In this document: positions 25,992-35,913 of the stretch, in pieces
How the letters are laid out: each line of letters starts with the position of its first letter
Position numbering within the stretch: the stretch's first letter is position 1
Assembly: GCF_001513975.1 (NCBI RefSeq)
Contig: NZ_KQ947988.1
Coordinates: 518,129-582,128, forward strand
Reading direction: 5' to 3'
Length of the DNA: 64,000 nt
Origin: Streptomyces curacoi
GTDB lineage: Bacteria > Actinomycetota > Actinomycetes > Streptomycetales > Streptomycetaceae
Notes under the pieces: generated by a model
Database searches by the model: none
What the model was told of the DNA's origin: nothing
The model's input: the letters and a program-made list of their open reading frames with translations, nothing else
Position numbers and translations under genes: made by a program

Positions 25992-26870
25992 TCAGATACG
26001 TCCGCGCGCGAGGATTCCGAAATTTGACGCGGGAAAGTACTTCTCCCCCACGGCCTGCAGCAGACAGGACTGCGTCGACCAGTACCGCTCGATGTCGACC
26101 ACCGAGAACGACGCGGTCAGGCAGCCGCGGATGGCCTCCTCGTCGACACCCTGCCGGACCACGTGGTACTCCACCATGTCGGACGGGTTCGCCTCGTCGT
26201 AGGCGCCGCGCAGCCGGCGGATCCGGGTGCCCAGCCCGCGCCGGAACTCGCCCTGCAGCATCCGCCAGCAGAAATAGGACCCGCGGTCGAGCGCCAGTGA
26301 CCACGCGGAACGCCGGGGGTACCACAAGGGGTCCTGGAAACTCAGGAACGCCCCGCCCGGCGCGACCCGTTCGGCCAGCTTGGCGGTGGTCCCCAGATAG
26401 TCGGGAATGTGATGCAGCACCGAGATGCAGACGACGACGTCGACCGGGTCTCCGCTGCAGGCGGCGTTCCCGTCGGCGTCATGGATCACGGCGACCCTCG
26501 GATTGTGTCGGAAACGGTGGCGCAGAAACTCCGCGCTGGGCGCGCTCATCTCCGTGACCTCGACTTCGGCCCCGGCCGCCAGCAGGTGGTCGGTGAAGCA
26601 CCCGTGGCCCGCTCCGACCTCGACGGCGCGGCACCGGCCGTTCCTCTTCATGACCTCCCCCACCACCTGGTGAATACGCCGCACCACCCTGTCCCGGATG
26701 CTGTGGTGAAGAATGTGCGGGGAGCCCTTCGCGTAATTGTGCCCGGCATCGTGAGCGCACTGTTGCAGCTCGGCCATGGACGGCTTTTCCAGAATGGAAC
26801 CCATGGCCAGAACGTAGGCGTCCGGGCCCGCCTCATCTGATCCGACCAGCGGAATTGTCACGGTATTCAT
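25992..26870 (-). CDS. SAM-dependent methyltransferase
   Basis: Class I methyltransferase of 292 residues. Motif I is AVEVGAGHGCFTDHLLAAGA and the post-motif region is VDVVVCISVLHHIPDYLG, of the Methyltransf_11/12 type. It likely methylates a sugar or sugar lipid in this pathway. Its ATG overlaps the stop of the upstream glycosyltransferase (ATGA). Confidence 0.85.
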   Translation of the reverse strand: MNTVTIPLVGSDEAGPDAYVLAMGSILEKPSMAELQQCAHDAGHNYAKGSPHILHHSIRDRVVRRIHQVVGEVMKRNGRCRAVEVGAGHGCFTDHLLAAGAEVEVTEMSAPSAEFLRHRFRHNPRVAVIHDADGNAACSGDPVDVVVCISVLHHIPDYLGTTAKLAERVAPGGAFLSFQDPLWYPRRSAWSLALDRGSYFCWRMLQGEFRRGLGTRIRRLRGAYDEANPSDMVEYHVVRQGVDEEAIRGCLTASFSVVDIERYWSTQSCLLQAVGEKYFPASNFGILARGRI

Positions 26871-28024
26871 CCGATCGGCCGCAGAAAGCCTTGGGGCGGT
26901 GACTGGGGACGTGACACACGCCGATAGATCGCCTCCAGCCGGTCCGTCACCGCGTGAACGGAGAACACCTCCGTGACGGCACGGCGCCCCGCCTCCGCGA
27001 GGGCGGCTCGCTTGCCGGCGTCGGCCAGCAGACCGCACACCGCGTCCGCCATGTCCTCGGGACTGCCGTCGGTGACCACCGCCGCACGCCGGTGAGCCAG
27101 CTCGTCCGCGATGCCGCAGGTGTCGGTGCACACCACGGGGGTGCCCGCGCGGAGCGCCTCGATCACGGTCATCCCGAACGGTTCGTCGACGCTGGGCAGC
27201 ACGTACACCGCCGCCCTCGCGTAGGCCCGTACCGCCTCGGCGTGCGCCAGCGCCCCGCCGTAGGAGACGACGGCCTCCAACTCATGGGCGGCGATCAGCC
27301 GGTGCACCTTCGGCAGCATCCCCTCGTCCGCCCCGTAGAGGGTGAACCGGGCGTCGGGCATCCTCCGGTGCACCAGAGCGGCCATCTCAACGAACGCGTC
27401 CGGGCGCTTGCGCGGGTGCAGCCGGGCGAGGAAGAGCACCTCCCGCTCGCCCCGCCCCTGCTCCGCCCCGCCTTCGTGCTCGGGTCGCACCCCGTTGGGC
27501 AGGGTCACCAGCGGCGGGCCGCCGGCGCCGATCACCTGGGCCACGTCCCGGCGCTCGTGCTCGGTGAGGACCAGGCAGCCACGGGCCCGGCGCAGCAAAG
27601 GCACGTACACCCGGTCGAAAAGCCTGACAGCGACCGCGCGCCGGGGCTGCACCATGCCGTGCGTCTGCGCGACGAATCTCTTGCGGCGCAGCGCGGCGAC
27701 GGCGAGCGCCGCGAGGGAGACGAGGTCGCGCCCCGCGTGGATGTGGACCACATCGGCCCTGCCCATGGCTTTCCACATGTCCCTGACCAGCAGCGGATGC
27801 ATGAGCCCGGTGAAGCGCCCCGGCAGCAGGGAGCGGGCCGGACGCGTACGCAGCGGCACCGAGCCCAGACGGGCCGGCGCCGGGGACCTGCCCCGCCACA
27901 GGGACACCAGAGTGACCTCGTGGCCTCGGGCGGCGCACTCCTCCAGCTGCCCGGCGGCCACGCTCGTCGGACCGCCGTACGCTCCGTCGTCGCTGACGAG
28001 TGTCACGACATGGACGACCCTCAT
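26867..28024 (-). CDS. glycosyltransferase, GT4 family
   Basis: GT-B glycosyltransferase of 385 residues starting MRVVHVVTLVSDDGAYGGPT. The donor-binding E-x7-E pattern is visible in EPFGMTVIEALRAGTPVVCT, and VLFLARLHPRKRPDAFVEMA marks the second domain. Both ends overlap neighbours by 4 bases (ATGA), so it is coupled to the acetyltransferase and the methyltransferase. Confidence 0.88.
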   Translation of the reverse strand: MRVVHVVTLVSDDGAYGGPTSVAAGQLEECAARGHEVTLVSLWRGRSPAPARLGSVPLRTRPARSLLPGRFTGLMHPLLVRDMWKAMGRADVVHIHAGRDLVSLAALAVAALRRKRFVAQTHGMVQPRRAVAVRLFDRVYVPLLRRARGCLVLTEHERRDVAQVIGAGGPPLVTLPNGVRPEHEGGAEQGRGEREVLFLARLHPRKRPDAFVEMAALVHRRMPDARFTLYGADEGMLPKVHRLIAAHELEAVVSYGGALAHAEAVRAYARAAVYVLPSVDEPFGMTVIEALRAGTPVVCTDTCGIADELAHRRAAVVTDGSPEDMADAVCGLLADAGKRAALAEAGRRAVTEVFSVHAVTDRLEAIYRRVSRPQSPPQGFLRPIG

Positions 28025-28608
28025 GCCGCCGCCCCACTGGTGATGACCTCGCCCGGACCGATGTCGCGCCGGGCGACCACCGAGGCACCCACCACCGCGC
28101 CACGGCCCACGGTCACCCCGCGCAGCACGACGGCCCGTGCCGCGATCCAGGCTCCGGGCTCCAGGCGGATGGGCCCGTTGTCGAACTCGAAGGTGGGGCT
28201 GCGGCGTTGGTGGCTTCCCGTGCACAGCAGCGCCCCCTGCGAGACGCACACGTTGCTGCCGATGCTGATCTGCTGCAGGTTCAGCAGCCAGGCGCCCTCC
28301 CCGATCCACACGTCGTCGTCGATGTGCAGCCGCCAGGGCCAGTGCACCCGGACACCGTGCCGGATCAGCACCCGCCGGCCGATCCGTGCGCCGAAGGCCC
28401 GCAGCACGGCCGGCCGCCAGCGGGCCGGGAACCACCACTTGACGAACACGAGGTGGAGTACGGCGAACCAGGCCGCCTGGACGAGCAGCGGACGCCCCTT
28501 GTCGTAGCCCGCCCCCGTGAAGCCCCGCAGGGAACGCTCGACCACGGCCCGGTGGTCGGGTTCGCCTGTGTGGGTGCCCCTGTCGGGCGGCGCTGCGGTC
28601 TCTGTCAT
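28021..28608 (-). CDS. WcaF-like hexapeptide acetyltransferase
   Basis: Left-handed beta-helix acyltransferase of 195 residues from ATG 28606-28608. The hexapeptide repeats are seen in IGRRVLIRHGVRVHWPW, IDDDVWIGEGAWLLN and VTVGRGAVVGASVVARRDIG, and the catalytic His lies in CTGSHQRRSPTF. It likely O-acetylates the repeat unit. It follows an AT-rich promoter region and is the first gene of an overlapping trio with the glycosyltransferase and methyltransferase. An in-frame ATG 16 codons upstream lies in AT-rich sequence and is less likely. Confidence 0.87.
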   Translation of the reverse strand: MTETAAPPDRGTHTGEPDHRAVVERSLRGFTGAGYDKGRPLLVQAAWFAVLHLVFVKWWFPARWRPAVLRAFGARIGRRVLIRHGVRVHWPWRLHIDDDVWIGEGAWLLNLQQISIGSNVCVSQGALLCTGSHQRRSPTFEFDNGPIRLEPGAWIAARAVVLRGVTVGRGAVVGASVVARRDIGPGEVITSGAAA

Positions 28609-28655
28609 GGGGGTAGCCCTTCCCGAACCCGAACCGGAAAATATGCCTATTTGCA

Positions 28656-28674
28656 TAAATTGCTATGAATTCAC
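28656..28674. repeat. shared 19-base element, copy 2
   Basis: TAAATTGCTATGAATTCAC, 48 bases upstream of the acetyltransferase ATG in an AT-rich pocket. It differs at one base from 22862-22880. Next to it, TATGC-N7-GCATA (28642-28657) forms an inverted repeat. Confidence 0.6.
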
Positions 28675-28759
28675 GACGTGGGCCAGCACATTACGGCGTG
28701 TTGCCGCCGGCCTCGACCGCATGGAAGACCCGTATCCCCCCGGGAGGGGCGCGGCGGGC

Positions 28760-30229
28760 TCAGTAGGCCCCGCGTCCGTCCAGCACCGCGCGGACCGTGC
28801 GGGCCATGACCGTCATGTCCCAGGTCCACGACCAGTTGTCGACGTACCGCAGATCGAGCGAGACCGTCTCGTGCCAGGACAGGTCGGATCTGCCGCTCAC
28901 CTGCCACAGTCCGGTGAGGCCGGGTTTGACGCTCAGTCGGCGCATCTCCACCTCGTCGTAGCGGGCGACCTCCTCGGGCAGCGGTGGGCGTGGGCCCACC
29001 AGCGACATATGACCGAGGAGGACATTGGCCAACTGGGGCAGCTCGTCCAGCGAGTAGCGGCGCAGAAAGCGCCCGACGGAGGTCACCCGTGGATCCCGGC
29101 GCAGCTTGAACATATGACCGTCGTGTTCGTTCGCCGCCGCCAGGTCGCCCTTCCTCCGGTCCGCGTCCACGACCATCGTCCGGAACTTCCACATGGGGAA
29201 GGGCGTTCCGTTCCGTCCGACGCGGGCCTGACGGTAGATGACCGGCCCCGGCGAACTCATCCGCACGGCGAGCGCCACGACCGCGAACAGAGGGGCCAGC
29301 ACCATGAGCAGGAGCAGCGAACCCGCCCGGTCCGTGGCGGCCTTCAGCAGCGTCGGCAGGCCACGGCGCGTCGGCGCCGAGATGTCCAGCAGGGTGAGCC
29401 CGGCCGCCGAGGTGATCCGGACCCTGCGCCGGGCCACTTCGACGATGCCGGGCAGCGCCATCAGCCGACGGCCCCGGTCGTGCAGGGCCCAGGACAGCCG
29501 CCGAAGCCGGTCCCCGCACATGTGCCGGTCCGTGGCGACGAAGACGATGTCGGCGCCGAGCGCCTCGGCCGCCTCGGCCACGGGCACGGCATCCTCGTCC
29601 AGAGCGGTCGGCGTGTCGACCCCCAGCCGCGCCGACACGGGCACCCCGGACAACACGTCGCCCTCGCCCAGCACACAGGCGCCGACCACCACGTACCCAT
29701 GGTCCGTACGCTCGGCGAGCTGCCCCACCACGGCGTCCACCGCTCCGGGCTCACCGATGACGAGGACGCGCCGAAGCCCTCGGGCACGCCGGCGTACGGC
29801 CAGGACGCGGCGGTGGATCGCCTTGCGGCAGACCACGGTGACCGCCAATGCCGGACACAGGGCGAGAACCGCCGTGGGCGTGTCGCCGAACCCGGATGCG
29901 GCACGCAGCACCGCCAGGGCGCCGAGCAGCACCAGCCAGTCCCGCACAACCGGTCCGACCGGGGCGCCCTCGTCCCATGTCCAGGGCGCGTAGCGGCTGG
30001 CGGCGAGGCCCACGAGCACCCAGATGACCGTGATCGCGACCACCTGCTGCACCGGGTGCGCCACACCGGTCGCGAGGAAGGCCACCGCCGTCGGCAGCGC
30101 CATCCCCACGGCGTCGGCACAGACCGCGACCGGCACGTACCACCCGCCCGCAGGACCTGTGCGCCTGTCTGTCCGGTGCGGCGTGAGGGGAACCGCCTTC
30201 CCTGACACCGCGCTGCTGGACTGCCGCAT
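28760..30229 (-). CDS. undecaprenyl-phosphate sugar-1-phosphate transferase (WcaJ/WbaP type)
   Basis: Polyisoprenyl-phosphate hexose-1-phosphate transferase that starts the lipid-linked repeat. It is 489 residues from ATG 30227-30229 with GGGAG upstream. Four or five N-terminal membrane helices come first, then a nucleotide-binding-like middle (RRVLVIGEPGAVDAVVGQL), a membrane re-entrant helix, and the catalytic domain with KFRTM, RRYSLDELPQLANVLLGHMS, LVGPRPPLPEE and KPGLTGLWQVSGRSDLSW. It is the committed first enzyme of the cluster. Confidence 0.92.
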   Translation of the reverse strand: MRQSSSAVSGKAVPLTPHRTDRRTGPAGGWYVPVAVCADAVGMALPTAVAFLATGVAHPVQQVVAITVIWVLVGLAASRYAPWTWDEGAPVGPVVRDWLVLLGALAVLRAASGFGDTPTAVLALCPALAVTVVCRKAIHRRVLAVRRRARGLRRVLVIGEPGAVDAVVGQLAERTDHGYVVVGACVLGEGDVLSGVPVSARLGVDTPTALDEDAVPVAEAAEALGADIVFVATDRHMCGDRLRRLSWALHDRGRRLMALPGIVEVARRRVRITSAAGLTLLDISAPTRRGLPTLLKAATDRAGSLLLLMVLAPLFAVVALAVRMSSPGPVIYRQARVGRNGTPFPMWKFRTMVVDADRRKGDLAAANEHDGHMFKLRRDPRVTSVGRFLRRYSLDELPQLANVLLGHMSLVGPRPPLPEEVARYDEVEMRRLSVKPGLTGLWQVSGRSDLSWHETVSLDLRYVDNWSWTWDMTVMARTVRAVLDGRGAY

Positions 30230-30588
30230 GGTTCTCCCTGTGACCCCGGCCCTCGGCGAAGACGTGGGCGCGGCCGCACCGGAGGAGCAGCTCGCACCCA
30301 ATGGGACGGTTATATCAATCTTCTTGCCTGTATGTCCTATTTAAATGACTTGCTGTCAGGTGTCGTTCCCCCCGCCGAGGACCCGTGCCGCCGCCCAGCC
30401 ACTCGGCCTTTCCGGTGCTCTGAGACCCGGACGGCCTAGAAGAGGAGCCTCCGAAGAGTGACGCCGGTGTGATTGTGCAATTGATCAGGCACCCGGCAGC
30501 GGATGCGCATCACCACTCGAATCGCCCAAGAAACAGGCACGGCCATCCGCGAGGTCCGGTACACCCAGAACAAGGAGGAGTACTCGTC
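30230..30588. promoter_or_regulatory. divergent intergenic region with candidate promoter
   Basis: No gene is seen between the initiating transferase (minus) and the secreted protein (plus). On the minus strand -35-like AGGACA (30333-30338) lies 18 bases from -10-like TATAAC (30309-30314), about 75 bases before the transferase ATG. An AT-rich patch, TATGTCCTATTTAAAT, recalls the AT-rich pockets near 22,870 and 28,650. I see no clear plus-strand promoter. Confidence 0.4.
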
Positions 30589-31098
30589 GTGCGAGTAACC
30601 ACTCGAACAATGACCCAGTCGCGACGCCCCAGATGGGCAGCGCGCCTCGTCGGCCTCGGCCTGACCACGGCGCTCGCGGTCACCTTCACGGCCGGCCCCG
30701 CGGCGGCGGTGCCGGGAGACCCCAGCGCCTCCGGCGAGCAGCCGGTGGAGGTGCCGGGGAACCCGACCTTCGCCACCCTGCCCGCCACCATCACCCCCTT
30801 CGACTGCGACCGGATCGTCACGGTCGACCCGGTGACGGCGGGATCCTTCGGGGACGACGACGAGGTCAGCATCCTCAACATCGGCACCGACAACACCTTC
30901 GACTTCACTATCTCCGACGACTTCGCCGCCATCGGCGTCCTCGTCAAGGGCGGCCCGGTCGCCAACGTCTACGACTACCGGCCCGTGGGCATCCAGGCGG
31001 ACCAGGAGCTGCACGCTCCGGTCAACCCGATGAACATGACCTACTACGGCCTCAGCAACCTCGACTTCTGCCTCGTCGAGGACAACTACAACAGCTGA
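30589..31098 (+). CDS. small secreted protein of unknown function
   Basis: Exported protein of 169 residues. I chose GTG 30589-30591, with AAGGAGG a few bases upstream; an ATG seven codons later lacks a ribosome site at the right distance. The signal peptide has a basic SRRPRWAARL region, a hydrophobic core and an AGPAAA cleavage site. The mature part is acidic and aromatic (FGDDDEVSILNIGTDNTFDF, VYDYRPVGI), has two Cys and ends NYNS. I do not recognise the family. It is the only plus-strand gene of the polysaccharide block. Confidence 0.75.
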   Translation: MRVTTRTMTQSRRPRWAARLVGLGLTTALAVTFTAGPAAAVPGDPSASGEQPVEVPGNPTFATLPATITPFDCDRIVTVDPVTAGSFGDDDEVSILNIGTDNTFDFTISDDFAAIGVLVKGGPVANVYDYRPVGIQADQELHAPVNPMNMTYYGLSNLDFCLVEDNYNS

Positions 31099-31124
31099 CG
31101 CCTTCCACCCGCCGAAAAGCGAAA

Positions 31125-31154
31125 GGGCCCGTACGACCGAAGTCGTACGGGCCC
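31125..31154. terminator. bidirectional terminator hairpin
   Basis: A perfect 13-bp stem GGGCCCGTACGAC (31125-31137) pairs with 31142-31154 across a CGAA loop, flanked by AAA and TT. It lies between the converging secreted-protein gene and tuf and can serve both. Confidence 0.85.
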
Positions 31155-31199
31155 CTTCAGGAGCTCGCGGCTGGAGCTACCAGGTCAGTTGACCCAAGA

Positions 31200-32393
<1,194 letters not shown>

Positions 32394-32472
32394 TGGGGTC
32401 CTCCTGTGGAGTGGTTCTGTACGCCTTACTTCATCGGCGCCAGGTGATCTTTGCTGTTAAGTCCCGGAACCC

Positions 32473-32506
32473 GGGGCAAACACTCACGAACGTGTGCGTT
32501 TGCCCC
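32473..32506 (-). other. hairpin in the fusA-tuf gap
   Basis: GGGGCAAAC (32473-32481) pairs with GTTTGCCCC (32498-32506) within the 156-base gap. Streptomyces tuf1 genes are known to have their own promoter in this gap. A TTGACT at about 32,521-32,526 is a possible -35, but I see no good -10. Partial termination or processing is equally possible. Confidence 0.4.
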
Positions 32507-32549
32507 GTGAGGCTCCGGAGTCAAGCCTACGGCGTGAGAACGCTGTGCG

Positions 32550-34676
32550 TTACTCGCCCTTGGCCTTCGCGATGATCTCCTCGGCGACGTTCCGCGGAAC
32601 CTCGGCGTAGGAGTCGAACTGCATGGAGTAGCTGGCGCGGCCGGACGTCTTGCTGCGCAGGTCGCCGACGTAACCGAACATCTCCGAGAGGGGCACGAGG
32701 CCCTTCACGACGCGGGCACCCGCCCGCTCCTCCATGGCCTGGATCTGGCCACGGCGGGAGTTGATGTCACCGATGACCTCACCCATGTAGTCCTCGGGCG
32801 TGGTGACCTCGACGGCCATCATCGGCTCAAGGAGAACGGGGCTGGCCTTGCGCGCGGCCTCCTTGAAGGCCTGCGAACCGGCGATCTTGAACGCGAGCTC
32901 GGAGGAGTCGACCTCGTGGTAGGCACCGTCGTGCAGGATGACGCGCACGCCGGTCATCTCGTAGCCCGCGAGGATGCCGAACTGCATGGCCTCCTGGCAG
33001 CCGGCGTCCACCGAAGGGATGTACTCCTTCGGGATACGACCACCGGTCACCTTGTTCACGAACTCGTACGACGCGTCGCCGCCCTCGAGCGGCTCGATGC
33101 CGATCTGCACCTTGGCGAACTGGCCGGTACCACCAGTCTGCTTCTTGTGCGTGAAGTCGACGCGCTCGACGGGCTTGCGGATCGTCTCGCGGTACGCCAC
33201 CTGCGGCTTACCGACGTTGGCCTCGACCTTGAACTCACGGCGCATACGGTCGACCAGCACCTCGAGGTGCAGCTCGCCCATACCACCGATGATGGTCTGG
33301 CCGGTCTCCTCGTCCGAGTGGACCTGGAAGGACGGGTCCTCCTCGGCCAGGCGCTGGATCGCGACCCCCAGCTTCTCCTGGTCGCCCTTCGACTTGGGCT
33401 CGATGGCGACCTGGATGACCGGCGCCGGGAAGTCCATGGACTCCAGGATCACCGGGGACTTGTCGTCGCACAGCGTCTCACCGGTCGTGGTCTGCTTCAG
33501 ACCCATGACGGCGATGATGTCGCCGGCGCCCACCGACGCGATCTCCTCACGCTTGTTCGCGTGCATGCGGTAGATCTTGCCGATGCGCTCCTTCTTGCCC
33601 TTGACGGAGTTCAGCACCTGGGTGCCGGACTCCAGGCGACCGGAGTACACGCGGACGAAGGTGAGCTTGCCGAGGTGCGGGTCGCTCATGATCTTGAACG
33701 CCAGCGCCGACAGCGGCTCGTCGTCGGACGGCTTGCGCTTCACGACCTCCTCGGGGTCGCTCACCGCGTGGCCCTCGATGGCCTCGATGTCGAGCGGGGA
33801 GGGCAGGTAGCGCACGACCGCGTCGAGCAGGGGCTGAACGCCCTTGTTCTTGAACGCGGTGCCACAGAACACCGGGGTGACCGTGGTGTCGCTGGACTTG
33901 CCGGAGGCGATCGTGATGCGGCGGATGGCCGCGTACAGCTGCTCCTCGGAGGGCTCCTCGCCCTCCAGGTACAGCTCCATGATCTCCTCGTCGTTCTCCG
34001 CGACGGCCTCGAGCAGCTTGCCGCGCCACTCTTCAGCGGCCTCGGTGTGCGTGGCCGGGATGTCGACGACGTCGTACATCTCGCCCTTGGTCGCCTCGGC
34101 GGACCAGACGAGCGCCTTCATGCGGACCAGGTCCACGACGCCCTTGAAGTCGGCCTCGGCACCGATCGGGAGCTGCATGACGAGCGGCTGGGCACCCAGA
34201 CGGTCGCTGATCATGTCGACGCAGCGGTGGAACTCCGCGCCCGTACGGTCCAGCTTGTTGACGAAGCAGATACGCGGAACGCGGTAACGGTCCGCCTGAC
34301 GCCACACCGTCTCGGACTGCGGCTCAACGCCGGCGACGCCGTCGAACACCGTCACGGCACCGTCGAGCACGCGCAGGGAGCGCTCCACCTCGACGGTGAA
34401 GTCGACGTGGCCCGGGGTGTCGATGATGTTGATGGTGTGGTCGACGTCTTCCAGCGGCCAGTGACAGGTGGTGGCAGCAGAGGTGATCGTGATGCCACGC
34501 TCCTGCTCCTGCTCCATCCAGTCCATGGTGGCAGCGCCGTCGTGGACCTCACCGATCTTGTAAGACACACCGGTGTAGAACAGGATCCGCTCGGTGGTGG
34601 TCGTCTTGCCCGCGTCGATGTGGGCCATGATGCCGATATTGCGCACCTTGGCCAGGTCAAGTGAAGTGGTAGCCAT
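32550..34676 (-). CDS. fusA: elongation factor G
   Basis: Translocation GTPase of 708 residues starting MATTSLDLAKVRNIGIMAHI. The P-loop AHIDAGKTTT, switch II DTPGHVDF and NKLD motifs are intact, followed by domains II-V. It lies 39 bases after rpsG in the str operon. Confidence 0.98.
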   Translation of the reverse strand: MATTSLDLAKVRNIGIMAHIDAGKTTTTERILFYTGVSYKIGEVHDGAATMDWMEQEQERGITITSAATTCHWPLEDVDHTINIIDTPGHVDFTVEVERSLRVLDGAVTVFDGVAGVEPQSETVWRQADRYRVPRICFVNKLDRTGAEFHRCVDMISDRLGAQPLVMQLPIGAEADFKGVVDLVRMKALVWSAEATKGEMYDVVDIPATHTEAAEEWRGKLLEAVAENDEEIMELYLEGEEPSEEQLYAAIRRITIASGKSSDTTVTPVFCGTAFKNKGVQPLLDAVVRYLPSPLDIEAIEGHAVSDPEEVVKRKPSDDEPLSALAFKIMSDPHLGKLTFVRVYSGRLESGTQVLNSVKGKKERIGKIYRMHANKREEIASVGAGDIIAVMGLKQTTTGETLCDDKSPVILESMDFPAPVIQVAIEPKSKGDQEKLGVAIQRLAEEDPSFQVHSDEETGQTIIGGMGELHLEVLVDRMRREFKVEANVGKPQVAYRETIRKPVERVDFTHKKQTGGTGQFAKVQIGIEPLEGGDASYEFVNKVTGGRIPKEYIPSVDAGCQEAMQFGILAGYEMTGVRVILHDGAYHEVDSSELAFKIAGSQAFKEAARKASPVLLEPMMAVEVTTPEDYMGEVIGDINSRRGQIQAMEERAGARVVKGLVPLSEMFGYVGDLRSKTSGRASYSMQFDSYAEVPRNVAEEIIAKAKGE

Positions 34677-34715
34677 AAGGCTTCAGTCTTCTCTCGGTCT
34701 CGATGTGGGTAGCGA

Positions 34716-35186
34716 CTACCAGCGGTAGTGCGCGAAGGCCTTGTTGGACTCGGCCATCTTGTGGGTGTCCTCGCGCTTCTTCACGGCCGCACCGAGGCCG
34801 TTGGAGGCGTCGAGAAGCTCGTTGAGGAGACGCTCGGTCATGGTCTTCTCGCGACGGGCGCGGGAGTAACCGACCAGCCAGCGCAGCGCCAGGGTGTTGG
34901 CACGGCCGGGCTTGACCTCGACCGGGACCTGGTAGGTGGCGCCACCGACACGGCGGGACTTGACCTCGAGGGTCGGCTTGATGTTCTCGAGAGCGCGCTT
35001 CAGCGTGATGACCGGGTCGTTGCCGGTCTTCTCGCGCAGGCCCTCCATGGCGCCGTAGACGATGCGCTCGGCGGTGGAGCGCTTGCCGTTCAGCAGCACC
35101 TTGTTGATGAGCGACGTGACCAGAGGAGAACCGTAGACCGGGTCGATGATGACCGGGCGCTTCGGGGCGGGGCCCTTACGAGGCAT
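34716..35186 (-). CDS. rpsG: 30S ribosomal protein S7
   Basis: Primary 16S rRNA-binding head protein of 156 residues, starting MPRKGPAPKRPVIIDPVYGS, with the signature YQVPVEVKPGRANTLALRWL. It begins 2 bases after the rpsL stop. Confidence 0.98.
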   Translation of the reverse strand: MPRKGPAPKRPVIIDPVYGSPLVTSLINKVLLNGKRSTAERIVYGAMEGLREKTGNDPVITLKRALENIKPTLEVKSRRVGGATYQVPVEVKPGRANTLALRWLVGYSRARREKTMTERLLNELLDASNGLGAAVKKREDTHKMAESNKAFAHYRW

Positions 35187-35188
35187 TC

Positions 35189-35560
35189 TTACTTCTCCTT
35201 CTTGGCGCCGTAGCGGGAACGGGCCTGCTTGCGGTTCTTGACACCCTGGGTGTCGAGGGAGCCACGGATGATCTTGTAGCGAACACCCGGCAGGTCCTTC
35301 ACACGGCCGCCGCGCACGAGCACGATGGAGTGCTCCTGCAGGTTGTGTCCCTCACCCGGAATGTAAGCGGTGACCTCGATCCCGCTGGTCAGACGCACAC
35401 GCGCGACCTTACGCAGGGCCGAGTTCGGCTTCTTCGGGGTGGTCGTGAACACACGCGTGCAGACGCCGCGACGCTGAGGGGAACCCTCGAGTGCGGGCGT
35501 CTTGTTCTTCTCGACCTTGTCCTGCCGGCCCTTGCGGACCAGCTGCTGGATCGTAGGCAC
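35189..35560 (-). CDS. rpsL: 30S ribosomal protein S12
   Basis: Decoding-centre protein of 123 residues from GTG 35558-35560 (MPTIQQLVRKGRQDKVEKNK). The streptomycin-relevant segments TTTPKKPNSALRK and GRVKDLPGVRYK carry the wild-type lysines, so no rpsL resistance change is present. It is the first gene of the str operon. Confidence 0.98.
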   Translation of the reverse strand: MPTIQQLVRKGRQDKVEKNKTPALEGSPQRRGVCTRVFTTTPKKPNSALRKVARVRLTSGIEVTAYIPGEGHNLQEHSIVLVRGGRVKDLPGVRYKIIRGSLDTQGVKNRKQARSRYGAKKEK

Positions 35561-35753
35561 TACTTCTCCGGTTTCTGTGTGCCGATGGGTACAGCTAACC
35601 TGGAACGTCTCCGACCCACGCGGTCGGGTGTGTCGAATCCGGCGGATTCCCGCCGCGAGGCGAAAAGAGCACAGATTACGGTGGCCGCTCACAGCTCGCT
35701 ATGCGGTTGAAGGCACGCACGAGAGCCAGGGCACACCCCAGGCACAAGGTCTG

Positions 35754-35782
35754 AGCGTACCTACCTCATTCGCTGTGGTCAA
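35754..35782 (-). promoter_or_regulatory. str operon promoter (HrdB-like)
   Basis: On the minus strand -35 TTGACC (35777-35782), a 17-base spacer and -10 TACGCT (35754-35759) predict a start near 35,747 and a leader of about 190 bases to rpsL. The rest of the 353-base gap 35,561-35,913 holds no supported gene. Confidence 0.7.
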
Positions 35783-35913
35783 AACAAATGGGCCTCGCCC
35801 GCATCGCCATACGGCCGATGTCAAGACCGCACACCGTCTTTGATCTTCGAATCGGCGAACCACCGACGTCACAGCCGCCTCGCGGCAATCGCCGAACCGC
35901 CCGCCCACCGTGG

